A stretch of DNA of 7,127 nucleotides from a bacterium (GTDB lineage: Bacteria > Babelota > Babeliae > Babelales > GCA-2401785): assembly GCA_030629865.1 (NCBI GenBank), contig DAOVOC010000044.1, positions 1-7,127 of the forward strand, in the 5' to 3' direction. Positions 5,147 through 7,127 of this stretch are shown in pieces. The notes under the pieces were generated by a model. That model was not told the DNA's origin and did no database searches. It saw only the letters and a list, made by a program, of their open reading frames with translations. The translations under genes were made by a program, and so were the position numbers. The stretch's first letter is position 1, and each line of letters begins with the position of its first letter.

Positions 5147-7127
5147 GTGAAAAGCTTTAAAAAAAACAATGCGCATCGCGCAAAAATGTTTGTCCTTGCC
5201 GCCCTTTTTTTATTTGCTCCATTGTCTCCCATCGGCGAATCGGCTGAAGTCATTGTACTGCGAGAGCAAGCTGACGAGCTACGCGCCAAAATGGAACAGC
5301 TGCAAAAAAAACTTTCTGAATCTGAAGATGCCAAATCAGAAATGGACACTCGCATCAAAGAACTTTTGGCACAAGATGCTGAGCGCAACGCCCGCATAAC
5401 AGAATTGACAGAAACAATGGCAGAAATAGAAAAAAAGGCTCAGCAACCTGGAGAAGATTTACAAAAGCTACAACAAGCACTTGATGATCTTCAAACCGAA
5501 AAGATTAGACTCGAGAAAGCACAAGCTGACGCAACCGCACAACTTGCAAAGCACGATCAAGCTTTAAGAGAAAAAACATCCTCGTACAAACAAACAATTG
5601 CAAAACTTAAAAGCGAAGACGAAGCAGAAGATGCAGCGTTCCACCAAAAAATAGAGCAACTCGAAGCACAACAACAAGAAGCTCGCAACAAGCTTACCAA
5701 AAGCGAGCGAGAGCTGCAAGCCCTTCACCGAGAACAAAAAGAAACGCCAGAGACAGCACAAAGAGCTGCCGAACTCGAAGGATTAATCCAAAAGAAAAAT
5801 GTCGAAATAACAAATTTGCAATCATCTCTAGAAGAAACGGCTAGCCTGCGTAGCCAAATTGAAACGCTCAAATCAAGGCTTCAAGAATCTCCTGATACCG
5901 CAAACATTGCAGAGCTCACGCGCTCCGCGCAAATGTACAAAACACAAGTTCAACAAATGGGTATGCAGTTGATGATGATGCAGCAGCGGCTAGGCCAAAG
6001 CAACGCAAAAGTACGAGAACTGCAAGAACAAATTAAAAGTGGAGAAGGTTCTGGCGAACAAGCTCGCTCAAAAATAGAAACTCTACAAGAAAAACTACGC
6101 AAAGAAGAAATAGACGATTTTCAAATGGAACAACAAATTCAAAATCTTGAACAGCAACTAAAACAAAAAGATTCTGGCAAATCATCGGAACTGCAAGCAA
6201 TGCGCAGCAGAATGGAAGAAACCTTGGCAGAAAAAAAATCATTGGCAACAAACTTGGCAACTCTTAAACAACAATTTACACAACTTCAAAAACGACAAGC
6301 ACCACTACAGATGCAGCTGGCACAAGCTCAAATAGCATTTGGCGCTGTCGAAGACATGAAAGGAATAGTGAAAGATAGAGATGACGCTATCTCAACACTT
6401 GAAACAAACGTCAAGAGCATGGAAAGTAAAATAACTCCGATGAAAGAGCAAATTACACAGATGCAAAATGAATTACAAAACTCTGGACAAGAAAACATCC
6501 AGCTCGAAGAAGCGCTTAAAACAATGCAAACGCGAACACAAGAAGTAACAATCCAATTCCAGGCCCTACAAAACCAAATGATGCTACTCGCAAATCAAAA
6601 AATACAATTTCAAGCTGCATACGAAGAGGCACTAAAAAAAGAAACAATAGAAGAAGCAAGAAACACAGAACTTAAAGAAGAAAACGCCCAACTCGCATCA
6701 AGACTTAAGAACATTCAAGATAACTTGTCAAAAACAGCTTATATAAAAACAGAACTAGAAAGAGCTCTTAATTTATTAGCAGAAGAACATGCAGAAAAAC
6801 TCGAACTTTTTAAAGAAACACAAAAAAAATATAATAAAAAAATGCAAGAAGAAGACAACGAGGACGAAGAACAAAACGAAGAACTTGATTCTGTAGAAGA
6901 AGAAAGAGATAAACTTAAAACAGAAAATTCAAAACTAAAATCTTCTCTGAACAAAGCAAAATCAGCTCAATCAATCCTTACTTCAGCGCAACCTCAGCTA
7001 CAAAAGCTAAACAATCTAATATCAAAAGTAACTACGCTCAATGCAACTATCACAGGCATGCAAGGCCAATTTAAAAACATGACTGGGCTGATAGAAAATA
7101 CTGAACAAGTTTTTAATTTAATAAATA
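5147..7127 (+). CDS. Exported, extended coiled-coil protein (3' end beyond window)
   Basis: The frame is open for 660 codons from GTG 5147 to the edge. Residues 1-13 are basic, 14-29 hydrophobic, and a signal-peptide cleavage or uncleaved anchor is likely near residues 30-33 (GESA). Almost everything from residue 34 on is Gln/Glu/Lys/Ala/Leu-rich heptad sequence, a long coiled coil interrupted by single prolines at 101, 201, 249, 386, 431 and 616. A methionine-rich patch (MGMQLMMM, 271-278) and an acidic patch (about 566-586) stand out. There is no Walker motif, so despite SMC-like appearance it is not an ATPase in the visible part. It is probably periplasmic or surface-exposed; function unknown. 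An A8 run covers codons 5-7 and a T7 run lies in the signal-peptide region. The coding sequence becomes visibly more AT-rich toward the right edge. Confidence 0.88.
   Translation, partial: MKSFKKNNAHRAKMFVLAALFLFAPLSPIGESAEVIVLREQADELRAKMEQLQKKLSESEDAKSEMDTRIKELLAQDAERNARITELTETMAEIEKKAQQPGEDLQKLQQALDDLQTEKIRLEKAQADATAQLAKHDQALREKTSSYKQTIAKLKSEDEAEDAAFHQKIEQLEAQQQEARNKLTKSERELQALHREQKETPETAQRAAELEGLIQKKNVEITNLQSSLEETASLRSQIETLKSRLQESPDTANIAELTRSAQMYKTQVQQMGMQLMMMQQRLGQSNAKVRELQEQIKSGEGSGEQARSKIETLQEKLRKEEIDDFQMEQQIQNLEQQLKQKDSGKSSELQAMRSRMEETLAEKKSLATNLATLKQQFTQLQKRQAPLQMQLAQAQIAFGAVEDMKGIVKDRDDAISTLETNVKSMESKITPMKEQITQMQNELQNSGQENIQLEEALKTMQTRTQEVTIQFQALQNQMMLLANQKIQFQAAYEEALKKETIEEARNTELKEENAQLASRLKNIQDNLSKTAYIKTELERALNLLAEEHAEKLELFKETQKKYNKKMQEEDNEDEEQNEELDSVEEERDKLKTENSKLKSSLNKAKSAQSILTSAQPQLQKLNNLISKVTTLNATITGMQGQFKNMTGLIENTEQVFNLIN

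Noticed and set aside
5098..5397. 99-codon minus-strand frame
   Set aside because: Antisense to the coiled-coil gene; its Ser/Arg/Cys-rich product is what complementary heptad codons give.
5147..7127. SMC or RecN identity for the coiled-coil protein
   Set aside because: No Walker A or hinge is visible, and the N-terminus is an export signal instead of an ATPase head.

Overview
The window comes from a bacterium with a Gram-negative-type envelope. It holds two tandem paralogous proteins with signal peptides and a C-terminal Phe, as expected of outer-membrane beta-barrels, plus an exported coiled-coil protein. Composition is AT-leaning with long A/T homopolymers. The overall style (orphan tandem barrel paralogues, large coiled-coil proteins, compact FtsK) reminds me of host-associated, reduced-genome lineages such as Dependentiae (TM6). 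That assignment is an impression, not something the window proves.

Layout. (1) 1-812, minus strand: N-terminal 270 residues of an FtsK/SpoIIIE DNA translocase, cut by the window edge before Walker A. (2) 813-1382: a 570-base divergent intergenic region dense in inverted repeats. It contains an unreported-looking 52-residue basic ORF (914-1072), followed 7 bases later by a terminator-like hairpin, then a structured stretch with a G7 run that probably includes the leader of the next gene. (3) 1383-2834, plus strand: barrel protein A (483 aa), ending in a 3' hairpin and a strong 14-bp intrinsic terminator. (4) 2944-3418: an AT-rich spacer, then a promoter-like block with a perfect TATAAT and nested dyads, then a possible 61-residue ORF that overlaps the next start by ATGA. 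(5) 3419-4876, plus: barrel protein B (485 aa), paralogue of A, with its own UUCG-loop terminator. (6) 4978-5146: a short leader with a palindrome inside a plausible promoter. (7) 5147 to the right edge, plus: at least 660 residues of a signal-peptide-bearing, almost entirely coiled-coil protein.

How the parts fit. Each plus-strand gene after the divergent region has its own leader and terminator, so A, B and the coiled-coil gene look like separate transcription units. A and B probably are abundant surface proteins of one paralogous family; their codon use is more biased (for example AAC for Asn) than that of ftsK. An 18-base element with 15 identities, centred on CTTGTCAAG, lies in the upstream regions of both A and B and is a candidate shared regulatory site. 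No tRNA, rRNA, insertion sequence, CRISPR array or known riboswitch was recognised.
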